A stretch of 64,000 nt of DNA from Euwallacea fornicatus (Eukaryota; Arthropoda; Insecta; Coleoptera; Curculionidae): the NCBI RefSeq assembly GCF_040115645.1, contig NW_027096027.1, positions 558,001-622,000 of the forward strand. The letters are read 5' to 3'. The position numbers were made by a program, and so were the translations under genes. The notes under the pieces are model-generated. The model saw nothing but the letters and a program-made list of their open reading frames with translations, searched no databases and was not told the DNA's origin. Positions 39,417-52,086 of this stretch are shown here, one piece after another. Numbering within the stretch: the stretch's first letter is position 1; each line of letters opens with the position of its first letter.

Positions 39417-40472
39417 GTCAAATTAATCAGCTCGACGAGATCTTTAAGATGACAAAACACATCATGATTGCATCTTGTTGAATTTCCAAGAAAAATAGTA
39501 CTTTATGTGCTCAAACACTCAAAATGTGTGATTGTTCTAAATTTGATGTTCGATAACTTCGACAAATGACGACCAAATGTCTTAAACAGAGAGTCAAATT
39601 AATCAGCTCGACGAGATCTTTAAGATGACAAAACACATCATGATTGCATCTTGTTGAATTTCAGAGAAAAATAGGACTTTATGTGCTCAAACACTCAAAA
39701 TGTGTGATTGTTCTAAATTTGATGTTCGATAACTTCGACAAATGACGACCAAATGTCTTAAACAGAGAGTCAAATTAATCAGCTCGACGAGATCTTTAAG
39801 ATGACAAAACACATCATGATTGCATCTTGTTGAATTTCAGAGAAAAATAGGACTTTATGTGCTCAAACACTCAAAATGTGTGATTGTTCTAAATTTGAAG
39901 CTCGATAACTTCGACAAATGACGACCAAATGTCTTAAACAGAGAGTCAAATTAATCAGCTCGACGAGATCTTTAAGATGACAAAACACATCATGATTGCA
40001 TCTTGTTGAATTTCCAAGAAAAATAGTACTTTATGTGCTCAAACACTCAAAATGTGTGATTGTTCTAAATTTGATGTTCGATAACTTCGACAAATGACGA
40101 CCAAATGTCTTAAACAGAGAGTCAAATTAATCAGCTCGACGAGATCTTTAAGATGACAAAACACATCATGATTGCATCTTGTTGAATTTCAGAGAAAAAT
40201 AGGACTTTATGTGCTCAAACACTCAAAATGTGTGATTGTTCTAAATTTGATGTTCGATAACTTCGACAAATGACGACCAAATGTCTTAAACAGAGAGTCA
40301 AATTAATCAGCTCGACGAGATCTTTAAGATGACAAAACACATCATGATTGCATCTTGTTGAATTTCAGAGAAAAATAGGACTTTATGTGCTCAAACACTC
40401 AAAATGTGTGATTGTTCTAAATTTGAAGCTCGAAAACTTCGACAAATGACGACCAAATGTCTTAAACAGAAT
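39417..40472 (+). repeat. Three-monomer higher-order repeat (528 bp), two copies
   Basis: Units 39,417-39,944 and 39,945-40,472 each start with a TCCAAG/GATGTTCG monomer followed by a TCAGAG/GATGTTCG monomer. The third monomer is TCAGAG with GAAGCTCGATAAC in the first unit and GAAGCTCGAAAAC in the second. TCCAAG lies at 39,485 and 40,013. A related triplet is at 37,657-38,184. The TCAGAG/GATGTTCG combination is rare earlier in the window and is typical of 37.6-44.3 kb. Confidence 0.78.
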
Positions 40473-42934
40473 GTCAAATTAATCAACTCGACGAGATCTT
40501 TAAGATGGCAAAACACATCATGATTGCATCTTGTTGAATTTCAGAGAAAAATAGGACTTTATGTGCTCAAACACTCAAAATGTGTGATTGTTCTAAATTT
40601 GAAGCTCGATAACTTCGACAAATGACGACCAAATGTCTTAAACAGAATGTCAAATTAATCAGCTCGACGAGATCTTTAAGATGACAAAACACATCATGAT
40701 TGCATCTTGTTGAATTTCAGAGAAAAATAGGACTTTATGTGCTCAAACACTCAAAATGTGTGATTGTTCTAAATTTGAAGCTTGATAACTTCGACAAGTG
40801 ACGACGAAATGTCTTGAACAGAATGTCAAATTAATCAACTCGACGAGATCTTTAAGATGGCAAAACACATCATGATTGCATCTTGTTGAATTTCAGAGAA
40901 AAATAGGACTTTATGTGCTCAAACACTCAAAATGTGTGATTGTTCTAAATTTGAAGCTCGATAACTTCGACAAATGACAACCAAATGTCTTAAACAGAGA
41001 GTCAAATTAATCAGCTCGACGAGATCTTTAAGATGACAAAACACATCATGATTGCATCTTGTTGAATTTCAGAGAAAAATAGGACTTTATGTGCTCAAAC
41101 ACTCAAAATGTGTGATTGTTCTAAATTTGATGTTCGATAACTTCGACAAATGACGACCAAATGTCTTAAACAGAGAGTCAAATTAATCAGCTCGACGAGA
41201 TCTTTAAGATGACAAAACACATCATGATTGCATCTTGTTGAATTTCCAAGAAAAACAGTACTTTATGTGCTCAAACACTCAAAATGTGTGATTGTTCTAA
41301 ATTTCGAGGTCGATAACTTCGACAAATGACGACCAAATGTCTTAAACAGAGTGTCAAATTAATCAACTCGACGAGATCTTTATGATGACAAAACACATCA
41401 TGATTGCATCTTGTTGAACTTCAGAGAAAAATAGGACTTTATGTGCTCAAACACTCAAAATGTGTGATTGTTCTAAATTTGAAGCTCGAAAACTTCGACA
41501 AATGACGACCAAATGTCTTAAACAGAATGTCAAATTAATCAACTCGACGAGATCTTTATGATGACAAAACACATCATGATTGCATCTTGTTGAATTTCAG
41601 AGAAAAATAGGACTTTATGTGCTCAAACACTCAAAATGTGTGATTGTTCTAAATTTGAAGCTCGATACTTCGACAAATGACGACCAAATGTCTTAAACAG
41701 AGAGTCAAATTAATCAGCTCGACGAGATCTTTAAGATGACAAAACACATCATGATTGCATCTTGTTGAATTTCCAAGAAAAATAGTACTTTATGTGCTCA
41801 AACACTCAAAATGTGTGATTGTTCTAAATTTGATGTTCGATAACTTCGACAAATGACGACCAAATGTCTTAAACAGAGAGTCAAATTAATCAGCTCGACG
41901 AGATCTTTAAGATGACAAAACACATCATAATTGCATCTTGTTGAACTTCAGAGAAAAATAGGACTTTATGTGCTCAAACACTCAAAATGTGTGATTGTTC
42001 TAAATTTGAAGCTCGATAACTTCGACAAATGACAACCAAATGTCTTAAACAGAGAGTCAAATTAATCAGCTCGACGAGATCTTTATGATGACAAAACACA
42101 TCATGATTGCATCTTGTTGAACTTCAGAGAAAAATAGGACTTTATGTGCTCAAACACTCAAAATGTGTGATTGTTCTAAATTTGAAGCTCGAAAACTTCG
42201 ACAAATGACGACCAAATGTCTTAAACAGAATGTCAAATTAATCAACTCGACGAGATCTTTATGATGACAAAACACATCATGATTGCATCTTGTTGAATTT
42301 CAGAGAAAAATAGGACTTTATGTGCTCAAACACTCAAAATGTGTGATTGTTCTAAATTTGAAGCTCGATACTTCGACAAATGACGACCAAATGTCTTAAA
42401 CAGAGAGTCAAATTAATCAGCTCGACGAGATCTTTAAGATGACAAAACACATCATGATTGCATCTTGTTGAATTTCCAAGAAAAATAGTACTTTATGTGC
42501 TCAAACACTCAAAATGTGTGATTGTTCTAAATTTGATGTTCGATAACTTCGACAAATGACGACCAAATGTCTTAAACAGAGAGTCAAATTAATCAGCTCG
42601 ACGAGATCTTTAAGATGACAAAACACATCATAATTGCATCTTGTTGAATTTCAGAGAAAAATAGGACTTTATGTGCTCAAACACTCAAAATGTGTGATTG
42701 TTCTAAATTTGAAGCTCGATAACTTCGACAAATGACAACCAAATGTCTTAAACAGAGAGTCAAATTAATCAGCTCGACGAGATCTTTAAGATGACAAAAC
42801 ACATCATGATTGCATCTTCTTGAATTTCCAAGAAAAATAGTACTTTATGTGCTCAAACACTCAAAATGTGTGATTGTTCTAAATTTGATGTTCGATAACT
42901 TCGACAAATGACGACCAAATGTCTTAAACAGAGA
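39769..42934 (+). repeat. 18-monomer unit, first copy (3,166 bp)
   Basis: This unit is followed directly by a second copy starting at 42,935. The offset 3,166 is 18 x 176 minus two GATACTTCG deletions (41,664 and 42,367). A unique cluster GACAAGTGACGACG with GTCTTGAACAG at 40,793 recurs at 43,959. It consists of three changes in about 25 bases and is found nowhere else in the window. CATCTTCTTGAATTTCC near 42,813 is equally private and recurs near 45,803. The unit contains a TTTCGAGGTCG monomer and several TTTATGATGAC monomers. Confidence 0.9.
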
Positions 42935-45924
42935 GTCAAATTAATCAGCTCGACGAGATCTTTAAGATGACAAAACACATCATGATTGCATCTTGTTGAA
43001 TTTCAGAGAAAAATAGGACTTTATGTGCTCAAACACTCAAAATGTGTGATTGTTCTAAATTTGAAGCTCGATAACTTCGACAAATGACGACCAAATGTCT
43101 TAAACAGAGAGTCAAATTAATCAGCTCGACGAGATCTTTAAGATGACAAAACACATCATGATTGCATCTTGTTGAATTTCCAAGAAAAATAGTACTTTAT
43201 GTGCTCAAACACTCAAAATGTGTGATTGTTCTAAATTTGATGTTCGATAACTTCGACAAATGACGACCAAATGTCTTAAACAGAGAGTCAAATTAATCAG
43301 CTCGACGAGATCTTTAAGATGACAAAACACATCATGATTGCATCTTGTTGAATTTCAGAGAAAAATAGGACTTTATGTGCTCAAACACTCAAAATGTGTG
43401 ATTGTTCTAAATTTGATGTTCGATAACTTCGACAAATGACGACCAAATGTCTTAAACAGAGAGTCAAATTAATCAGCTCGACGAGATCTTTAAGATGACA
43501 AAACACATCATGATTGCATCTTGTTGAATTTCAGAGAAAAATAGGACTTTATGTGCTCAAACACTCAAAATGTGTGATTGTTCTAAATTTGAAGCTCGAA
43601 AACTTCGACAAATGACGACCAAATGTCTTAAACAGAATGTCAAATTAATCAACTCGACGAGATCTTTAAGATGGCAAAACACATCATGATTGCATCTTGT
43701 TGAATTTCAGAGAAAAATAGGACTTTATGTGCTCAAACACTCAAAATGTGTGATTGTTCTAAATTTGAAGCTCGATAACTTCGACAAATGACGACCAAAT
43801 GTCTTAAACAGAATGTCAAATTAATCAGCTCGACGAGATCTTTAAGATGACAAAACACATCATGATTGCATCTTGTTGAATTTCAGAGAAAAATAGGACT
43901 TTATGTGCTCAAACACTCAAAATGTGTGATTGTTCTAAATTTGAAGCTTGATAACTTCGACAAGTGACGACGAAATGTCTTGAACAGAATGTCAAATTAA
44001 TCAACTCGACGAGATCTTTAAGATGGCAAAACACATCATGATTGCATCTTGTTGAATTTCAGAGAAAAATAGGACTTTATGTGCTCAAACACTCAAAATG
44101 TGTGATTGTTCTAAATTTGAAGCTCGATAACTTCGACAAATGACAACCAAATGTCTTAAACAGAGAGTCAAATTAATCAGCTCGACGAGATCTTTAAGAT
44201 GACAAAACACATCATGATTGCATCTTGTTGAATTTCAGAGAAAAATAGGACTTTATGTGCTCAAACACTCAAAATGTGTGATTGTTCTAAATTTGATGTT
44301 CGATAACTTCGACAAATGACGACCAAATGTCTTAAACAGAGAGTCAAATTAATCAGCTCGACGAGATCTTTAAGATGACAAAACACATCATGATTGCATC
44401 TTGTTGAATTTCCAAGAAAAACAGTACTTTATGTGCTCAAACACTCAAAATGTGTGATTGTTCTAAATTTCGAGGTCGATAACTTCGACAAATGACGACC
44501 AAATGTCTTAAACAGAGTGTCAAATTAATCAACTCGACGAGATCTTTATGATGACAAAACACATCATGATTGCATCTTGTTGAATTTCAGAGAAAAATAG
44601 GACTTTATGTGCTCAAACACTCAAAATGTGTGATTGTTCTAAATTTGAAGCTCGATACTTCGACAAATGACGACCAAATGTCTTAAACAGAGAGTCAAAT
44701 TAATCAGCTCGACGAGATCTTTAAGATGACAAAACACATCATGATTGCATCTTGTTGAATTTCCAAGAAAAATAGTACTTTATGTGCTCAAACACTCAAA
44801 ATGTGTGATTGTTCTAAATTTGATGTTCGATAACTTCGACAAATGACGACCAAATGTCTTAAACAGAGAGTCAAATTAATCAGCTCGACGAGATCTTTAA
44901 GATGACAAAACACATCATAATTGCATCTTGTTGAACTTCAGAGAAAAATAGGACTTTATGTGCTCAAACACTCAAAATGTGTGATTGTTCTAAATTTGAA
45001 GCTCGATAACTTCGACAAATGACAACCAAATGTCTTAAACAGAGAGTCAAATTAATCAGCTCGACGAGATCTTTATGATGACAAAACACATCATGATTGC
45101 ATCTTGTTGAACTTCAGAGAAAAATAGGACTTTATGTGCTCAAACACTCAAAATGTGTGATTGTTCTAAATTTGAAGCTCGAAAACTTCGACAAATGACG
45201 ACCAAATGTCTTAAACAGAATGTCAAATTAATCAACTCGACGAGATCTTTATGATGACAAAACACATCATGATTGCATCTTGTTGAATTTCAGAGAAAAA
45301 TAGGACTTTATGTGCTCAAACACTCAAAATGTGTGATTGTTCTAAATTTGAAGCTCGATACTTCGACAAATGACGACCAAATGTCTTAAACAGAGAGTCA
45401 AATTAATCAGCTCGACGAGATCTTTAAGATGACAAAACACATCATGATTGCATCTTGTTGAATTTCCAAGAAAAATAGTACTTTATGTGCTCAAACACTC
45501 AAAATGTGTGATTGTTCTAAATTTGATGTTCGATAACTTCGACAAATGACGACCAAATGTCTTAAACAGAGAGTCAAATTAATCAGCTCGACGAGATCTT
45601 TAAGATGACAAAACACATCATAATTGCATCTTGTTGAATTTCAGAGAAAAATAGGACTTTATGTGCTCAAACACTCAAAATGTGTGATTGTTCTAAATTT
45701 GAAGCTCGATAACTTCGACAAATGACAACCAAATGTCTTAAACAGAGAGTCAAATTAATCAGCTCGACGAGATCTTTAAGATGACAAAACACATCATGAT
45801 TGCATCTTCTTGAATTTCCAAGAAAAATAGTACTTTATGTGCTCAAACACTCAAAATGTGTGATTGTTCTAAATTTGATGTTCGATAACTTCGACAAATG
45901 ACGACCAAATGTCTTAAACAGAGA
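42935..45924 (+). repeat. 18-monomer unit, second copy with one monomer lost (2,990 bp)
   Basis: This is the same order as 39,769-42,934 but exactly 176 bp shorter. In the first copy the TTTCGAGGTCG monomer is followed by a TTTATGATGAC/GAACTTC/GAAGCTCGAAAAC monomer and then a TTTATGATGAC/GAATTTC/GATACTTCG monomer. In the second copy only the latter remains after 44,470. The loss is one whole monomer with no change in phase. Deletions at 44,654 and 45,357 match those of the first copy. Confidence 0.9.
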
Positions 45925-46782
45925 GTCAAATTAATCAGCTCGACGAGATCTTTAAGATGACAAAACACATCATGATTGCATCTTGTTGAATTTCCAAGAA
46001 AAATAGTACTTTATGTGCTCAAACACTCAAAATGTGTGATTGTTCTAAATTTGAAGTTCGATAACTTCGACAAATGACGACCAAATGTCTTAAACAGAGA
46101 GTCAAATTAATCAGCTCGACGAGATCTTTAAGATGACAAAACACATCATGATTGCATCTTGTTGAATTTCCAAGAAAAACAGTACTTTATGTGCTCAAAC
46201 ACTCAAAATGTGTGATTGTTCTAAATTTCGAGGTCGATAACTTCGACAAATGACGACCAAATGTCTTAAACAGAGTGTCAAATTAATCAACTCGACGAGA
46301 TCTTTATGATGACAAAACACATCATGATTGCATCTTGTTGAATTTCAGAGAAAAATAGGACTTTATGTGCTCAAACACTCAAAATGTGTGATTGTTCTAA
46401 ATTTGAAGCTCGAAAACTTCGACAAATGACGACCAAATGTCTTAAACAGAATGTCAAATTAATCAACTCGACGAGATCTTTAAGATGGCAAAACACATCA
46501 TGATTGCATCTTGTTGAAGTTCAGAGAAAAATAGGACTTTATGTGCTCAAACACTCAAAATGTGTGATTGTTCTAAATTTGAAGCTCGATAACTTCGACA
46601 AATGACGACCAAATGTCTTAAACAGAGAGTCAAATTAATCAGCTCGACGAGATCTTTAAGATGACAAAACACATCATGATTGCATCTTGTTGAATTTCCA
46701 AGAAAAACAGTACTTTATGTGCTCAAACACTCAAAATGTGTGATTGTTCTAAATTTGAAGTTCGATAACTTCGACAAATGAC
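45925..46782 (+). repeat. Bridging satellite monomers between two repeat regimes
   Basis: About five monomers link the 18-monomer tandem to the 2,640-bp tandem. They include TCCAAG/GAAGTTCG near 46,050, the last TTTCGAGGTCG monomer near 46,228, and a private GAAGTTCAGAG near 46,516. No internal repeat order is visible. Confidence 0.7.
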
Positions 46783-49700
46783 GACCAAATGTCTTAAACA
46801 GAGAGTCAAATTAATCAGCTCGACGAGATCTTTAAGATGACAAAACACATCATGATTGCATCTTGTTGAATTTCCAAGAAAAATAGTACTTTATGTGCTC
46901 AAACACTCAAAATGTGTGATTGTTCTAAATTTGATGTTCGATAACTTCGACAAATGACGACCAAATGTCTTAAACAGAGAGTCAAATTAATCAGCTCGAC
47001 GAGATCTTTAAGATGACAAAACACATCATGATTGCATCTTGTTGAATTTCCAAGAAAAATAGTACTTTATGTGCTCAAACACTCAAAATGTGTGATTGTT
47101 CTAAATTTGAAGCTCGAAAACTTCGACAAATGACGACCAAATGTCTTAAACAGAGAGTCAAATTAATCAGTTCGACGAGATCTTTAAGATGACAAAACAC
47201 ATCATAATTGCATCTTGTTGAACTTCAGAGAAAAATAGGACTTTACGTGCTCAAACACTCAAAATGTGTGATTGTTCTAAATTTGAAGCTTGATAACTTC
47301 GACAAATGACGACCAAATGTCTTAAACAGAATGTCAAATTAATCAACTCGACGAGATCTTTAAGATGGCAAAACACATCATGATTGCATCTTGTTGAATT
47401 TCAGAGAAAAATAGGACTTTATGTGCTCAAATACTCAAAATGTGTGATTGTTCTAAATTTGAAGCTCGATAACTTCGACAAATGAGGACCAAATGTCTTA
47501 AACAGAGAGTCAAATTAATCAGCTCGACGAGATCTTTAAGATGACAAAACACATCATGATTGCATCTTGTTGAATTTCCAAGAAAAATAGTACTTTATGT
47601 GCTCAAACACTCAAAATGTGTGATTGTTCTAAATTTGATGTTCGATAACTTCGACAAATGACGACCAAATGTCTTAAACAGAGAGTCAAATTAATCAGCT
47701 CGACGAGATCTTTAAGATGACAAAACACATCATGATTGCATCTTGTTGAATTTCCAAGAAAAATAGTACTTTATGTGCTCAAACACTCAAAATGTGTGAT
47801 TGTTTTAAATTTGGAGGTCGATAACTTCGACAAATGACGACCAAATGTCTTAAACAGAGTGTCACATTAATCAACTCGACGAGATCTTTAAGATGACAAA
47901 ACACATCATGATTTCATCTTGTTGAATTTCCAAGAAAAATAGTACTTTATGTGCTCAAACACTCAAAATGTGTGATTGTTCTAAATTTGAAGCTCGAAAA
48001 CTTCGACAAATGACGACCAAATGTCTTAAACAGAGAGTCAAATTAATCAGCTCGACGAGATCTTTAAGATGACAAAACACATCATAATTGCATCTTGTTG
48101 AACTTCAGAGAAAAATAGGACTTTATGTGCTCAAACACTCAAAATGTGTGATTGTTCTAAATTTGATGCTCGATAACTTCGACAAATGAGGACCAAATGT
48201 CTTAAACAGAGAGTCAAATTAATCAGCTCGACGAGATCTTTAAGATGACAAAACACATCATAATTGCGTCTTGTTGAATTTCAAAAAAAAATAATGCTTT
48301 ATGTGCTCAAACACTCAAAATGTGTGATTGTTCTAAATTTGAAGCTCGATAACTTCGACAAATGACGACCAAATGTCTTAAACAGAGAGTCAAATTAATC
48401 AGCTCGACGAGATCTTTAAGATGACAAAACACATCATGATTGCATCTTGTTGAATTTCCAAGAAAAATAGTACTTTATGTGCTCAAACACTCAAAATGTG
48501 TGATTGTTCTAAATTTGAAGTTCGATAACTTCGACAAATGACGACCAAATGTCTTAAACAGAATGTCAAATTAATCAACTCGACGAGATCTTTAAGATGG
48601 CAAAACACATCATGATTGCATCTTGTTGAATTTCAGAGAAAAATAGGACTTTATGTGCTCAAACACTCAAAATGTGTGATTGTTCTAAATTTGGAGCTCG
48701 ATAACTTCGACAAATGACGAACAAATGTCTTAAACAGAGAGTCAAGTTAATCAGCTCGACGAGATCTTTAAGATGACAAAACACATCATAACTGCATCTT
48801 GTTGAATTTCAAAAAAAAATAATGCTTTATGTGCTCAAACACTCAAAATGTGTGATTGTTCTAAATTTGAAGCTTGATAACTTCGACAAATGACGACCAA
48901 ATGTCTTAAACAGAATGTCAAATTAATCAACTCGACGAGATCTTTAAGATGGCAAAACACATCATGATTGCATCTTGTTGAATTTCAGAGAAAAATAGGA
49001 CTTTATGTGCTCAAACACTCAAAATGTGTGATTGTTTTAAATTTGGAGGTCGATAACTTCGACAAATGACGACCAAATGTCTTAAACAGAGTGTCACATT
49101 AATCAACTCGACGAGATCTTTAAGATGACAAAACACATCATGATTGCATCTTGTTGAATTTCCAAGAAAAATAGTACTTTATGTGCTCAAACACTCAAAA
49201 TGTGTGATTGTTCTAAATTTGAAGCTCGAAAACTTCGACAAATGACGACCAAATGTCTTAAACAGAGAGTCAAATTAATCAGCTCGACGAGATCTTTAAG
49301 ATGACAAAACACATCATAATTGCATCTTGTTGAACTTCAGAGAAAAATAGGACTTTATGTGCTCAAACACTCAAAATGTGTGATTGTTCTAAATTTGAAG
49401 CTCGATAACTTCGACAAATGAGGACCAAATGTCTTAAACAGAGAGTCAAATTAATCAGCTCGACGAGATCTTTAAGATGACAAAACACATCATGATTGCA
49501 TCTTGTTGAATTTCCAAGAAAAATAGTACTTTATGTGCTCAAACACTCAAAATGTGTGATTGTTCTAAATTTGATGTTCGATAACTTCGACAAATGACGA
49601 CCAAATGTCTTAAACAGAGAGTCAAATTAATCAGCTCGACGAGATCTTTAAGATGACAAAACACATCATGATTGCATCTTGTTGAATTTCCAAGAAAAAT

Positions 49701-52086
49701 AGTACTTTATGTGCTCAAACACTCAAAATGTGTGATTGTTCTAAATTTGAAGCTCGAAAACTTCGACAAATGACGACCAAATGTCTTAAACAGAGAGTCA
49801 AATTAATCAGTTCGACGAGATCTTTAAGATGACAAAACACATCATAATTGCATCTTGTTGAACTTCAGAGAAAAATAGGACTTTACGTGCTCAAACACTC
49901 AAAATGTGTGATTGTTCTAAATTTGAAGCTTGATAACTTCGACAAATGACGACCAAATGTCTTAAACAGAATGTCAAATTAATCAACTCGACGAGATCTT
50001 TAAGATGGCAAAACACATCATGATTGCATCTTGTTGAATTTCAGAGAAAAATAGGACTTTATGTGCTCAAATACTCAAAATGTGTGATTGTTCTAAATTT
50101 GAAGCTCGATAACTTCGACAAATGAGGACCAAATGTCTTAAACAGAGAGTCAAATTAATCAGCTCGACGAGATCTTTAAGATGACAAAACACATCATGAT
50201 TGCATCTTGTTGAATTTCCAAGAAAAATAGTACTTTATGTGCTCAAACACTCAAAATGTGTGATTGTTCTAAATTTGATGTTCGATAACTTCGACAAATG
50301 ACGACCAAATGTCTTAAACAGAGAGTCAAATTAATCAGCTCGACGAGATCTTTAAGATGACAAAACACATCATGATTGCATCTTGTTGAATTTCCAAGAA
50401 AAATAGTACTTTATGTGCTCAAACACTCAAAATGTGTGATTGTTTTAAATTTGGAGGTCGATAACTTCGACAAATGACGACCAAATGTCTTAAACAGAGT
50501 GTCACATTAATCAACTCGACGAGATCTTTAAGATGACAAAACACATCATGATTTCATCTTGTTGAATTTCCAAGAAAAATAGTACTTTATGTGCTCAAAC
50601 ACTCAAAATGTGTGATTGTTCTAAATTTGAAGCTCGAAAACTTCGACAAATGACGACCAAATGTCTTAAACAGAGAGTCAAATTAATCAGCTCGACGAGA
50701 TCTTTAAGATGACAAAACACATCATAATTGCATCTTGTTGAACTTCAGAGAAAAATAGGACTTTATGTGCTCAAACACTCAAAATGTGTGATTGTTCTAA
50801 ATTTGATGCTCGATAACTTCGACAAATGAGGACCAAATGTCTTAAACAGAGAGTCAAATTAATCAGCTCGACGAGATCTTTAAGATGACAAAACACATCA
50901 TAATTGCGTCTTGTTGAATTTCAAAAAAAAATAATGCTTTATGTGCTCAAACACTCAAAATGTGTGATTGTTCTAAATTTGAAGCTCGATAACTTCGACA
51001 AATGACGACCAAATGTCTTAAACAGAGAGTCAAATTAATCAGCTCGACGAGATCTTTAAGATGACAAAACACATCATGATTGCATCTTGTTGAATTTCCA
51101 AGAAAAATAGTACTTTATGTGCTCAAACACTCAAAATGTGTGATTGTTCTAAATTTGAAGTTCGATAACTTCGACAAATGACGACCAAATGTCTTAAACA
51201 GAATGTCAAATTAATCAACTCGACGAGATCTTTAAGATGGCAAAACACATCATGATTGCATCTTGTTGAATTTCAGAGAAAAATAGGACTTTATGTGCTC
51301 AAACACTCAAAATGTGTGATTGTTCTAAATTTGGAGCTCGATAACTTCGACAAATGACGAACAAATGTCTTAAACAGAGAGTCAAGTTAATCAGCTCGAC
51401 GAGATCTTTAAGATGACAAAACACATCATAACTGCATCTTGTTGAATTTCAAAAAAAAATAATGCTTTATGTGCTCAAACACTCAAAATGTGTGATTGTT
51501 CTAAATTTGAAGCTTGATAACTTCGACAAATGACGACCAAATGTCTTAAACAGAATGTCAAATTAATCAACTCGACGAGATCTTTAAGATGGCAAAACAC
51601 ATCATGATTGCATCTTGTTGAATTTCAGAGAAAAATAGGACTTTATGTGCTCAAACACTCAAAATGTGTGATTGTTTTAAATTTGGAGGTCGATAACTTC
51701 GACAAATGACGACCAAATGTCTTAAACAGAGTGTCACATTAATCAACTCGACGAGATCTTTAAGATGACAAAACACATCATGATTGCATCTTGTTGAATT
51801 TCCAAGAAAAATAGTACTTTATGTGCTCAAACACTCAAAATGTGTGATTGTTCTAAATTTGAAGCTCGAAAACTTCGACAAATGACGACCAAATGTCTTA
51901 AACAGAGAGTCAAATTAATCAGCTCGACGAGATCTTTAAGATGACAAAACACATCATAATTGCATCTTGTTGAACTTCAGAGAAAAATAGGACTTTATGT
52001 GCTCAAACACTCAAAATGTGTGATTGTTCTAAATTTGAAGCTCGATAACTTCGACAAATGAGGACCAAATGTCTTAAACAGAGAGT
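46783..52086 (+). repeat. Direct tandem of a 15-monomer unit (2,640 bp), two copies
   Basis: Copies 46,783-49,422 and 49,423-52,062 match at a constant 2,640-bp offset. Examples are CTTTACGTGC at 47,241 and 49,881, GATTTCATC at 47,910 and 50,550, and GTGTCACATT at 47,861/50,501 and 49,093/51,733. The homology runs on to 52,086, so the exchange point lies within 49,423-49,446. The left limit is GACGACC (46,782) against GAGGACC (49,422). The right limit is GTCAAATT against GTAAAATT at 52,087. The 15 monomers equal the 11-monomer order seen downstream plus four inserted monomers that include the CTTTACGTGC and CAAATACTC members. Confidence 0.9.
47685..47860 (+). repeat. Monomer variant with TGTTTTAAATTTGGAGGTCG, followed by GTGTCACATT
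   Basis: TGTTCTAAATTTGAAG is TGTTTTAAATTTGGAG here, which creates a DraI (TTTAAA) site, and the next monomer begins GTGTCACATTAATC instead of GTCAAATTAATC. The two changes straddle the monomer boundary yet are inherited together from 47.8 kb onward. GTGTCACATT starts occur at 47,861, 49,093, 50,501, 51,733, 52,437, 53,669, 54,373, 56,309, 58,245, 61,237, 63,173, 63,349 and 63,877. An early copy at about 29,154 has the TTTAAA form but is followed by AATGTCAAATT, so the second change probably came later. This is the best marker for the 11-monomer repeats. Confidence 0.9.
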
